The notes beneath the pieces were generated by a model. It did not search any database and was not told the origin of the DNA. It saw only the letters and a list, made by a program, of their open reading frames with translations. The position numbers were made by a program, and so were the translations under genes. A stretch of DNA of 64,000 bases from Glutinoglossum americanum (taxonomy: Eukaryota > Ascomycota > Geoglossomycetes > Geoglossales > Geoglossaceae), in the NCBI GenBank assembly GCA_020080175.1, contig JAGHQL010000069.1:57554-121553 (forward strand), read 5' to 3'. This document shows positions 47,590-58,574 of the stretch, piece after piece (position 1 is the first letter of the stretch; the number at the start of each line of letters is the position of its first letter).

Positions 47590-48644
47590 ATGAGCTCAGG
47601 CTACGATCGGGCCTTGTCCGGTGAGTAGCTCTACTTTACTCAATCCAAAGGTTGCCTGCTAGAACTACTCGCTAACTCCAGCTTAGTCTTTAGGTACGAT
47701 GATTCCATCAACTTGTAAAGGGGAGTACGTTTGACGAATAATCCGTGACAGCCCGGATGGACACGTCTTCCAAGTGGAATACGCACTTGAAGCTGTCAAG
47801 CGTGGTGAGTTGCTTCGTATCACACCGCTTTTTTTCTTCTCGGTAACTGACATTATACTAGGTACCTGTGCCGTAGGAGTGAAGGGGCGTGACATAGTTG
47901 TTCTAGGCTGTGAAAAGCGCTCCGCAATGAAGCTACAAGACACCAGAATTACCCCTTCGAAAATCGGCCTCATCGACACGCATGTTTGTCTAGCCTTCGC
48001 CGGCCTCAATGCGGACGCCCGAATTCTCATTGACAAAGCCAGATTAGAGGCACAGTCTCACCGTTTAACGGTAGAGGACCCAGTGACGATAGAGTACATA
48101 ACGAAATATGTGGCTGGTGTCCAACAGCGCTATACGCAAAGTGGAGGCGTTAGGCCCTTCGGGATTAGTACACTAATTGTTGGTTTCGACAAGGGGGATA
48201 AAGTGCCAAGGTTATACCAGACAGAGCCATCTGGTATCTACTCCGCATGGTGAGCGCAATTCTAATAGGTATTCCGGAGTATTACAATTGGGGATGATGG
48301 CTGATTAACCTGACAGGAAAGCGAATGCTATAGGTAGATCAAGCAAGACGGTCCGAGAGTTTTTAGAGCGGAATCACAAGGACGGAATGGATAGGGAGGA
48401 AACAATCAAGTTAACAGTCAAGTCGCTCTTGGAGGTCGTGCAAACGGGGGCAAAGAATATCGAGATTGCTATCATGGCTCCTGGCAAGGCAATGGAGATG
48501 TTACCAGTTGACGAGATCGAGTCGTACGTAAAGAACATCGAAGTGGAGAAGCAGGAAGAGGCGGCGAAAAAGAAGACTCGAACACCCGGAACTGGAACTA
48601 CTACCATTCTCACTCGTGGTCCCGGCGAAGGCTCCGAGAGCTAA
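47590..48644 (+). CDS. PRE6: 20S proteasome subunit alpha-4 (PRE6/PSMA7)
   Basis: Exons 47590-47620, 47687-47693, 47752-47804, 47862-48249, 48317-48644; 268 residues. The N-terminal proteasome alpha signature [20 protein letters not shown] is assembled from three exons, the middle one being 7 nt (TCTTTAG): G|TC TTT AG|C. Both flanking introns have good GT/AG ends and correct phase. Then [56 protein letters not shown] and [19 protein letters not shown], all alpha-type. The basic tail [20 protein letters not shown] is longer than in most orthologues. Alpha subunits form the outer gated rings of the 20S core. Very confident. Confidence 0.97.
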
Positions 48645-48844
48645 GTTTCGCAACGCATAGTTTTAGTTGAGTCAGATATCATTCTCAAGCAACAGTCTCG
48701 TAGAGTGGCAGTCCAAGAGCCTGTACAATAACATCTCATGTTAGTCTACAACGACCAATAGCCACCCCTCTCCAGCCTAGTGGTTAGGAGGCTAAAGTAG
48801 TTGAAGTATTTTCTGTGTTTTGTTGACCCACCGGAAGTAATAAC

Positions 48845-49525
48845 TCAACCAAGTCTTTCAGCAGCATCCTTTACATCAAAAATAGAGCGCTGTCGCTCCT
48901 CTGGTAACCGGTCATCTTTCAGCATTCTATATGACTCGTTAGCATGGCCAGATCCCCTGGCAGCCATCAAGCATATTACGGCATATCTTAGTACCTTGCG
49001 TCTACCCGCACGTCCTCCCCCTCGACTTTTAGGGTTGGCTTGGGAGTCTTGGCTTCAAGCACGAAGTGATTGTCGCAGTGGGGGCAGTACTCGTCGCTAC
49101 TCGGACTTTCAAAATGAATGCTCACAGAAAGAGTAATAAGGAACGGTGCTCAACCTTTCATCGAATTCTTGAGCATCCTTCCTAAAGCACTTCTTGCATT
49201 TCTTACATGCAAAAGTCTTTAGTGTGTAAAATCAGAATGCGACTCATCTCGAGTAGAATTTATTAGACCCTAGTGGCATACCATGTCGAATTTTTGGAGT
49301 AGCTCATGGTCCTCTTGTTCAAGATGGCACTGAGCACAATCGAACCACTTCCGACCTAAAATAATATAGCTTTCAGAAATGTTGTCGGACCTCGTGTCTT
49401 GAAGCCGTTTCACATACAACAAGGCGACCGAATTGACACCTGGGCATTAAGAATATGCTTGCTGTTGAAGATATCAGATCTTCGAAATCGCAGAATGTTG
49501 TCTCGAAGGATAAATCTCACCACAT
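48845..49525 (-). CDS. CHY zinc-finger protein (Hot13-like)
   Basis: Minus-strand exons 49521-49525, 49418-49461, 49282-49355, 49155-49216, 48995-49105, 48845-48926; 125 residues in six exons. The product starts MCKHILNAQVSIRSPCCRKW and continues FDCAQCHLEQEDHELL, TFACKKCKKCFRKDAQEF and DEYCPHCDNHFVLEAK, giving the full set of Cys and His of a CHY finger. The first exon is only five bases (ATGTG); its phase and the typical MCKHILNAQ start support it. Yeast Hot13 is a mitochondrial intermembrane-space protein that keeps Mia40 zinc-free and helps recycle it. That role is transferred by family. The C-terminus (RMLKDDRLPEERQRSIFDVK) is hydrophilic. No single exon is long enough to be found as an ORF. 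Confidence 0.9.
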
Positions 49526-50206
49526 GATGGGTAAATTGGAAGCTGTAATCCTATTGCACGGCGAGCAATATGTGCTATGTTTGCGTTTAAAGGTCGTTGA
49601 CCGTTCTGTGAGGTACGCTTAGGCTGTAATTACTCCGTCCTCTATAAGGCTGATCGTCACAACAAAAACAGTTAGAGTGAGCTTTCCTGTCGAAGCGGGG
49701 ATATATAACCTCATTCTTACTCGCGCACTGTATGTGCCTGGTGCAGCTGCAGCCAAACCTGCCCTTATGCAAATTCAGGTACAGTAATACATGTGCTATA
49801 TTCATTCCAGCCACGGTACAACATTTAGAGCCGAGACACATTCACCACAGGATGTTACATGCTACTTCATCCACACCCGCTTGAAGTTCAAAATACACAA
49901 CTCCATGGGAAGGCCTCATACTGACCTCATCCGGAATAACGTGTCTTTAGGGCATACATCCACCGTTCCGCTGTCATTCCGGATCAGAGGGCTCTATCCG
50001 TGAAATAACTATTTGTGAATACAATCGGGCTGACGAGCCATCTTTTTTCTGCAAAATTTAACAACTATCGATATGCAACCACGGCCCGCAGCTTTCTGAG
50101 GCCGACAGACAACTGGACTGCCGATGGCGGGTATTTAAGCATTTCCCCAGACATCCTACCCGACGTCTTGCCGCAGCATTGAAAGCAGGCGTGACCACTC
50201 GTCACC
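49526..50206. promoter_or_regulatory. Divergent promoter region of CHY and 5-phosphatase genes
   Basis: About 680 bases between divergent starts; no ORF with protein-like features. The region must hold both promoters. Confidence 0.4.
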
Positions 50207-53200
50207 ATGGGGAACTCGGCGACGGAAGACAATATGGACGATTCCCCCATTGTAAGTAGCACTTTTCACCCAAATTGAATTAATAGCATAGCTTAGGCCT
50301 CATGCTTAACTCTCAATTCTTTAAGAAACCCGTATCTTCTCTCCGATCCCACTTCGAAAAAATGGCCGGTCCCAAACCGCCCTCTAGTACATCAACATCT
50401 AGAGACGGCTCGCCAGGGCTTCGTTCCCATCAAGAATGTATAGGCGATTCATACGCTCGCTCAGCCAGCAGAACGTCACTTGATTTGCCGTTCCGCGATA
50501 ATTCCTGGAATTCTCAGCGGGGAAGGACTCTAACGAGCGACAACGGTCAAGCGGGGCTTCATCCTCCTAGCACGTCAATTGCTAGAAATCGATCCCCCGC
50601 TGCTTCGACTCGACAAAGGCCAATCTCCATGGGACCTCTCTCACCACCCCGAACACCTCCAGTAGTGAGGATTGACTCACCAAAATCACCCCCGAAGCTA
50701 CTGGCTTCTGCAAATTCTACTCCTAGACCCGCGGGAAATGGTTCCACGGCCCATTCAGACTCTAGTTACCCCACACTAAACCTCTTCCCTGGTCGTCAAT
50801 TCAAAATTCCAAGCCGGCCTAGCTCGCCTCGTCCAGAACTTCGTATACTACACTCGTTAAGCCAAACAAGCTTACTCTCATATGACTCGAAAGTGGGATT
50901 TCCTGGTGCCGAGCCCAATGAGAGCGATTTCGGAGGGTCCACGGGTACTGACAATTTGAAAGACCCACAAAAGCTATACCCAGCTGAGCGAGCACCCACC
51001 CCGAAAAGCTCACCCGTGCCCCCAAAATTCAACAGAGCCGAAAAGCCCAAGATTCCCGGCAAGCCCTCTTTAATCTCTACCAGATCAGATGGGACAAACT
51101 TAGGGCCTACTACTTCACCAGATGACGGAATTTCTCCATTCAGCACCCCGCCAAGTAGCGACGACGATTCGTCGGGGGTAGCCAAAGTCTCCTCCGGCGA
51201 TGGGGCATCAACCTATTTACCAGCCACAAACAAGTACTTCGAACCTCCGCCACTGCATCGTTCGGTCGTGGAAAAGCGTCGCCAACAAGGCTCTCGGCCC
51301 GGAAACTCAGGAGCAGAACCAAAACCAGTTAGTGAACTACAGAAAGTATCAGCTATGGGCAACTTCACCGAACATCGCCCTGACCTTCCCCCTCGCCGAG
51401 GTATCAGCACGCCCGAGAGATACCACAATGCAGCGGAGTCTTCCCATCAGCCATCGCAAGATCACCATGTCTTGGCCACCTCCTTGAATGCCGAGTCTCC
51501 AACCCCTCACCATTTCCCGCCACCCCCGAAACGGAATGTTACAGGGAATGCTCCAGGAGCAACTAGCTCCCGGGATTTGAGAAGCCAGACCATAGACCGG
51601 GTATATTCGGCCACATTAGGGGGCCCTTTACCGTCAACTTCTGAAACAACAAATGGCCATAGATCTTACACCGACGAGTCAGACGACACACTACCAGGCT
51701 CAGATGTACCCCAGCCAAGCCTAAGTGACTATCCTGACTCATCACAAGCCAACCGCCGAATGCCATGTTTCAAAACTGGCCCGCGTGAGATACAAGTCAA
51801 ATATGACACGAGGCTAATCGACGTATTTGGTCAATACATATGTGCCACCGGTCACTTCACGAGGGTTTGGGATCTATTGACTGGTGAGCTTATAATGAGT
51901 GTAAATCATGGCGAAACCGTCAAGGTTACCTCTCTGGCCTTCAAACCTGCTGGCGATATTCATGATGAGGGGTCTCAGGTCTGGCTGGGGACAAGCAACG
52001 GAGAGATACAAGAATTAGATATCCCCACCCAAAGGGTTACCTTTGCGAAGACCAGCGCCCATCCTCGCAGAGAGGTCATCAAAATACATCGTCATGCTAA
52101 CGAGATGTGGACGCTAGATGACGAAGGTAAACTGCATGTATGGCCACCCGACGATTCTGGATCGCCCAACCTGCGGAACACACACTATAGCTTTCGGGTC
52201 CCTAAGGGCCACTCTTGTTCGCTAGCCGTTGGTCACCAGCTTTGGATTGCATATGGGAAAGATATCCGCGTTTTCCAGCCGAGTTGCAAACCAAATGTTC
52301 CATTCAACATCCTCGCGAGGCCTATGATGCAAGCCAATATAGGTGATATCACTTCAGGGGCTGTTGCTGGCGGACAGACGGACAGTGTGTTTTTTGGACA
52401 TGCAGACGGTAAAGTATCTATTTACTCTCGGAATGACTATTCCTGCCTTAACATTGTTAATGTAAGCCTATATAAGATCAACTCCTTATCTGGTGTTGGG
52501 GACTATCTTTGGGCCGCATTCAACACTGGCATGATCTATGTCTACGACACGAGATTTAAGCCATGGAAAGTAAAGAAGGATTGGCACGCACACGACAGCC
52601 CTGTAATTCATATCCTAGCGGATCGGAGTAGCATTTTAAAGATTAACCGGCTTCAAGTCGCCTCCCTAGGAACAGATAATTTTATCAAGATATGGGACGG
52701 AATGTTGCAAGAGGACTGGATTGGTATGCATCCTCCTAGTCGATTCTTGGGAGTTGGAAGTACACACTCACCTCAAAATCTTCAGAAGCGGAAATGCAAG
52801 AGCATGACGTCGATTTCTGTGATTTCCGAGAACTTGGTGCTTCAGTCCTCACTTGGAATGCTGGTGCATCAAAACCGCCAGATATTGGAACCGGCAAACA
52901 AGATTCAGATTTCATTCGGCATATCCTTCAATGTAATCCACCTTCGGATATTCTTGTCTTCGGGTTTCAAGAGTTGGTCGACCTTGAAGACAAGAAGGTA
53001 ACAGCAAGTAAGCTCAAATCCACCTAAAATCCAGGAATACCTATTAATGAGCCATGACAGAGAGCATTTTCAAAGACAGCAAGAAGAAAAAATCCTCGAC
53101 ACAAGAGCACATGAGTCGCCAATATCTTGATTGGAGAGACTACTTCACTCGATCAATCGAAAACTGCATGCCACCTGATCAGCCCTATCAACTCCTTCAC

Positions 53201-54255
53201 TCAGCAAGCCTAGTCGGCCTCTTTACTTGCATCTTCATAAAAACGTCACTCCGGAAGAGCATCCGCGATGTTAGTGCCGCTGAAGTTAAGCGTGGTTTGG
53301 GAGGACTTCATGGAAATAAGGCGAGTCAACTATGTTTCTCAATGATATACCTGTTGGTAATAACATTTTGTAATTTAGGGAGCGCTTATCGTTAGATTCC
53401 TCATCGATGACAGCTCAATCTGTTTTGTTAACTGCCACCTCGCCGCCGGGCAGACTCAAACGATTCATCGAAACAATGATATCGCTGCCATCCTCGAAAC
53501 TGCAGCCTTGCCAGCAGAACGTGATGCTTCAGTACGGATGGAACTATTCGTTGGTGGTGGCGATGGCACCATGATCCTCGACCACGAGATCTGTATCCTT
53601 AATGGTGACCTTAACTATCGCATCGACACCATTGGGCGTGACGCGGTTGTCAATGCAGTTCGTGCCAACAACCTCGAGAAACTTCTTAAACGGGATCAAC
53701 TACTGCTCTCAAGGCGAAAAAACCCTGGGTTCAGGCTGAGAGCATTCGAAGAATCTACGATCACGTTTCCGCCTACATACAAATATGACATTGGTACCGA
53801 CAACTACGATTCAAGTGATAAGCGGCGAGCACCAGCTTGGTGCGATAGAATTCTCTACCGAGGGTTAGGGAGAATCAAGCAACTAGACTATCGTCGACAC
53901 GAGATTCGCGTCTCAGATCATCGTCCGGTGAGCGGTAATTTCAGATTACGAGTGAAGACTATCATTCCGGAGAAACACGCAAGAGTTTGGGAACGATCTA
54001 GACAAAGATTCGAGGAGGTCAAGCAACGAACTGCAGTGCAAGCCAAGTAAGTCACGTCTATTATCAATTCCCTTGCTCTCGCCCTTGCTTAACATCGACT
54101 TCACGTGTACTAATACTAACACTGGCACGGGCGCTGACATGTGTATGGAATGGCCTAGGCTTGACTTTCTCGTCGATGTCTGTGGGTTCGACATTAACAA
54201 TGCGCAAAGATTATCGCGGGAGCAGGAGGTCAGATCATTATCTCAGAGCGAGTAG
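50207..54255 (+). CDS. WD40/inositol polyphosphate 5-phosphatase fusion
   Basis: Exons 50207-50251, 50326-52723, 52786-53007, 53061-53320, 53379-54046, 54159-54255; 1229 residues. Residues 1-490 are Ser/Pro-rich and disordered. A beta-propeller spans about 500-830 (IDVFGQYICATGHFTRVWDL, VWLGTSNGEIQELDIP, LGTDNFIKIWDGMLQEDW). The phosphatase then begins at VLTWNAGASKPP with FGFQELVDLEDKK, GLHGNKGALIVRFLIDD, CFVNCHLAAGQ, CILNGDLNYRID, RAPAWCDRILYRG and VSDHRPVSG: all the catalytic 5-phosphatase motifs are present. The layout matches plant FRA3-type 5PTases and an uncharacterised class in filamentous fungi. Likely substrates are PI(4,5)P2 or soluble inositol phosphates. The fourth intron has a GC donor (AAG|GCGAGT); only this splice gives GNKGALIVRF. 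Identity sure, substrate unknown. Confidence 0.92.
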
Positions 54256-56117
54256 ACTCGATTAAACGAGACAAAAGGATAAGTACTCGCTTGAGTGCTC
54301 AGTACTCCAGGGTCAGTCCCTATTCCAAACCACATACTAGTGCTCCCTCGTGCTATCAGGTGAAATAGCAATCTCTACATCTCTCTAGAGAGCACTACAT
54401 AGATTCACGTCAATAGTATCGGCTTCCGAAGTCTGTTGACAGCCCGCACCGCCAGAATGCACATTATAGCATATGGCAAGCTAGGAGAAGCAGAACTAGG
54501 CGATTTCTGCCACCTCGGGAAAAGCCTCCCTCCATGTTTAAGTCCCTAGCCCCCCTGGTCGATGACCATCAGAGCCTTGAGGCTAGTTTGCATTCTGTCA
54601 ACCCTTGACGTCGAAGTTAAACCAACTATTCCAACTTATGCAACCTGGTTTCCTCCCACTACAAGGACTTCTTCTCTCTACCACCGTCAACCCTCGGTGG
54701 AATTAGATGACTGCAAAGAACGTTCCCCCCACGCGATCCGCCAACCCTCGGACTAGTTTATCGCTCGTTACTGGCAGCTGTCACTGGCCAGACGCAATTT
54801 CAATCGAGCAGAGAAAAACCCTAGACACAAGGTACTGCCAGTGCACGACATCTCAGATGCTACGCGGTAATTCATCCCTTTATTCTTCGACATGTGTTCG
54901 TTAAACGCTAATTTAGAAAAGGCGCACCTCCCCGATGATCCACTCCCCTTGAAAAGACGGATATCGACTTCACTTGCGACCACTATGGTCTCGTGTGGTA
55001 TGACAACTCTTAAGAAAACGGCAAGGCGCAAGCTACCCCGTAAAGTAAACTGCTGGATGCCAATCATAGATCAAGACCGGAAGTCGATCTCACCCCACAC
55101 TAAGTCATTTTAATGGAAATAGAGCGGACATGGCAATCTTTTCGGCTAAGGTGAGCCAATAACTCAATCCATGTCTTGAGAACAAAGTATATATTGACAG
55201 GACAGTTGCCACATGTCTTACACCCAGATGAGTAATAGACATTCCTAACGGAAAGCCAAAATTGGCAGGACTCGGTGGAAAGAGCGATCTTATCGAGGAT
55301 AGTGCAGATACACTTAACTTGGGGTTCTGCTCTGGGCGGAACGAATAGCAATATATTCCAAGTCCCCTACTCAAACCCCCTGACCTAGGGGTGTGATTTC
55401 CTAGTGGTCTCTTATTGGATTAATAAGCCCACATCACTACACAACCTGCCCCTCCAAAAACCACTGTCAAAGGCGTGGCTTCAGTGCCAGATTCGAGAGA
55501 CCTCCCCATAACTACCACTAGACGGGCGCGTCCCGAATCGTATCTTTGGGAGGTCCACACAACCTCCCTTTAATAAACTTACCCCTGAGTTATATACCTA
55601 GGGGGGGCGACCCCTTGATGGACACTCCCCAAGCACCGCCTTTGTAAATCGCTTTCATTTTCTTGCTCCATTTCTATGCGTTACACATCTCAGTCAGTGC
55701 TACGAGCGTGGAAGGGGTGCGTCAAGGCAAACATGCCCCACTTGTCATTGTTCTGGTGCTATAATATATATTGGGCGGCTCATCTCTATTTGCTTTTGCT
55801 ATCCGCCCGACATTCCCCTTTCAACCGCCAAGCCTTGCATATAGATGTAAACATACTCAGTCATGCCCTAGGATATTACTCCAAAATACATTAAAGCAGT
55901 CATTTTACTGTATCATTTGCCAGGTTGGTAACCTCCTGCGACGAAACACCTACGTGCCTCGGCGAAACTGTGGCTAAGTCAATTTAGCCGCCTGCAAAGT
56001 CTATCGTACAGCTTCACTCCCACATGCATAAGGTCCCCAGCAGGAAAGAAATTTACGTCTATTATTTCTCATAAGGGCCGAAATGCCTTAGGCTTCTTCT
56101 CCAATGTGGTACAAATC
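54256..56117. other. Gene-free stretch of 1.9 kb between 5-phosphatase and PRP45
   Basis: Only short overlapping ORFs (up to 99 codons) without recognised features. Between 55380 and 55620 the sequence is oddly C/G-run-rich (CCTAGGGG-type runs, GGGAGGTC matched by GACCTCCC in inverted orientation), which may be the trace of an old insertion. Nothing can be named. Confidence 0.3.
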
Positions 56118-57978
56118 TTACGAGCCATCCTCATCTTCATCAACCCTTGCGCGTTTCGGAGCTCGAGATTCAGGCTCCTGCACACCATACCTCTTATTTA
56201 CGCTGGTGGCCACTTCGCTCAGGAACTGGTCGACATTGAAGGGATCTGTAGTATCTCTCTCAAATTGTACCGGCCCATCTCTTGCCTATGAGTAGTTTTA
56301 AAGTTAGCGAAAGGCATATCTATACTAGGCTACTAAGAAACGATAAACTCACCTCAGCGTCTGCGGCACCTTTGAACCCCTCTTTTGCGCGACCAAGCAC
56401 CTCAAATCGATTTGACCTCTTTATCCGCTCCATTTCAGTCGCCCCAGCGTCCTCGTCGTCTTCGTCGTTGGTCGTCCTTGGACGATAGATGGAAGATATC
56501 GCATCTTGGGCGGCAAAGAGATGTTTGTCATATGGTTGGTCTTCATTGAAGCCCGTATCGAATCCACTGGTCTGGTTGAAGAGCCTGGAATCCCACATAG
56601 ACTCAGACGACTGTGTTGGCTTCGCAAGCCCCAATGCCACCTTCTCAGATATATCACGATTTTGTTCCTTGGCCATCATCTGAATCCTTCGTTCTGTACC
56701 CATCCGGGACTGCCGAAGCTGCCTTTCGGCCTCCCGACGCCGCTCCCGCCGCATTTCTTCACGCTCTCTTGCCGCTTCATCATCCCCACTGATAGATCTC
56801 GATGAGCTTGGCGTCGAGGACCTACTGCCGCTTGGCGAGCGTGTGCCCCGGGACTGCCGATGTCTGCTTACACCAGCACCAGACCGTTCTTCCCGCGCTT
56901 TCTGGGCCAACATCCGCAAATGGTCCTCCTTCTGCGCCTTCTCCTTCTCTGCCAACTTCTGCTGCATCAGCGTCCGTTGCTTTACCTCCTCCCTAGCATG
57001 CCTATCAGCCGTGAATAAGGCCTCAGCAAATTGTGCAAATTTGTCGTTAATGGTGACATCCTGCAATCCTCGCCCATCAGCGGCAAGTCGTTTATCCAGA
57101 GGAACCGTGTAGCCCTTCGGGTTCTTCCAGTTTGATATTGGAGGTGGTATTTTCCAAGCGTCTTGGTCTTCAGCAGTAAGCTTCCGTGGTGGAGAATGCA
57201 TGACTGGAGGTGGAGGCGATGGGGGCCCTCTTGGAATTTTCTTGTGCTTGAATTTGGGGGGCTCCATCGGGTCCTGCTGTCTCTCAACAATCTTCATGAT
57301 ACGGTCATTCTTCGTTGTGATATCTCCCATTTGGTTCGCTGGTGTATAGCGCACATAGGTTGGATCCTTCCTTGTCGTGCCCTTGACATTCTTGGGCTTC
57401 TGCGCTGCCACCGCGCCAGAAACGAGAGCAGCGAGGGCATTCTTGGTCCTTTCCATTGCCGCTGCGACCTCTTGCTCCGAAGGTCTCTCCAACGAGATCT
57501 CGCCAACATCTGCACGTTGTCGCAAAGGTATCAGATCTTTGAACGAGGCATGTACGATCCGCTTATCGTTATGTCCTTGACGAGCAATCGCATCATATTT
57601 AATCCTGCCTTCGGCATCAACCTGTACCGCAAGAGCGTTGCTGTTCGACGGAGGCTTTCTCCCCATGCCGAGTGGGTATTGTGCAATGGGGATTTCAGGA
57701 AAAGCTCCGCCATCTCCATAGTCTTCTGTCGACTGAGGTCGCCAGCCTGACCGCTGGCCATACGGCGGAGGGCCAGTTTTCTGGGATGAATTAGTGAGAA
57801 CTCGATCTACCACGAAATGAAATATGCGTGCCTTGACCACTAGCTGTGCTTCCTCCAAAGTGCTTCCCCCTAAAACGCGTGGTCCTAGAGAGGCTGTGCG
57901 TGACGATAGGTTATCGCCATCACCAGCATATTTAGGTTTAGGTAAAGTCTTGGATAACGAGGTAGCAAGAGAAGCCAT
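56118..57978 (-). CDS. PRP45: SNW/SKIP-domain splicing factor Prp45
   Basis: Minus-strand exons 57832-57978, 56353-57780, 56118-56285; 580 residues. The start MASLATSLSKTLPKPKYAGD leads to GPPPYGQRSGWRPQSTEDYG and FPEIPIAQYPLGMG. The SNW core is unmistakable: YTPANQMGDITTKNDRIMKI, KIPPPISNWKNPKGYTVPLD and DKFAQFAEALFTADRHAREE. A charged coiled coil with an SR-like stretch and a typical end (ARDGPVQFERDTTDPFNVDQ, KRARVDEDEDGS) follow. Prp45/SKIP sits in the activated spliceosome with Prp46 and the NTC. The interval 57781-57831 is called an intron with a GC donor (AAG|GCACGC, ACTAAT branch, CCAG end). It is 51 nt and stop-free, so retention would simply add 17 residues. Very confident about identity. 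Confidence 0.94.
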
Positions 57979-58189
57979 TGCGAGATGATTCAAAGAGAGC
58001 GGTTATCGCTCCGACTTCATTCAGAAGTGAGGGACAACAAGGCAGCGAAACAAAACTATAAGGTTTCGTTGGAGAGTTAAGCGAAAGCCCAGGATACCAG
58101 TATAATAGCTAAAGCGCAAAAATAGGTGTCTACCTCAATACTATTTATTTTCTACTGCACTGTCTCTTAGTTGATTAGGAATTCGTTTA

Positions 58190-58235
58190 ACGTAAGTGCA
58201 TAGCGAGTGACACAGCATAGCGAGCGACACACCCC
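58190..58235 (+). repeat. Candidate solo terminal repeat of a pogo-type element with a tandem 17-mer
   Basis: After a TA dinucleotide comes ACGTAAGTGCATAGCGAGTG, and the 17-mer GCATAGCGAG(T/C)GACACA is repeated directly. ACGT after TA is how Fot1/pogo terminal repeats often begin, as in the element at 58476. No inverted partner was found in the window. It marks the switch from gene-rich to AT-rich sequence. Confidence 0.35.
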
Positions 58236-58475
58236 TACTACCTAAATTGAAGTTTCATATCAGATACCAATACTACAAAAAAAATAGTTTATCAAAGTTA
58301 CTTAAAATTTGATTCATTATTTATTTCCACATTCTCTCAGTATATATGAGAGTTATATTCTGTCTTGCTATACTTGCTATAGTACTATAAACTTACTATA
58401 TATTTCTTTATATAATTACTTTCTAATTATATTTCTTTCTTTAATTAAATCTATATTTATTTATTAATTAGAATA

Positions 58476-58527
58476 ATATTACTTATCAGTAAGTAGTGAA
58501 TATTACTGAGCAGTGAACTTTTTACAA
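58476..58527 (+). repeat. Left terminal inverted repeat of the pogo element
   Basis: Core AGTAAGTAGTGAATATTACT is identical in the reversed right end; the flanks differ only by C/T or G/A. Confidence 0.85.
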
Positions 58528-58574
58528 CTGTATTATCTTTCTACTTCAACATATGTTTTCTCTACAACTACAAC

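Noticed and set aside
57163-57750. 195-codon plus-strand ORF
   Set aside because: Shadow of PRP45.
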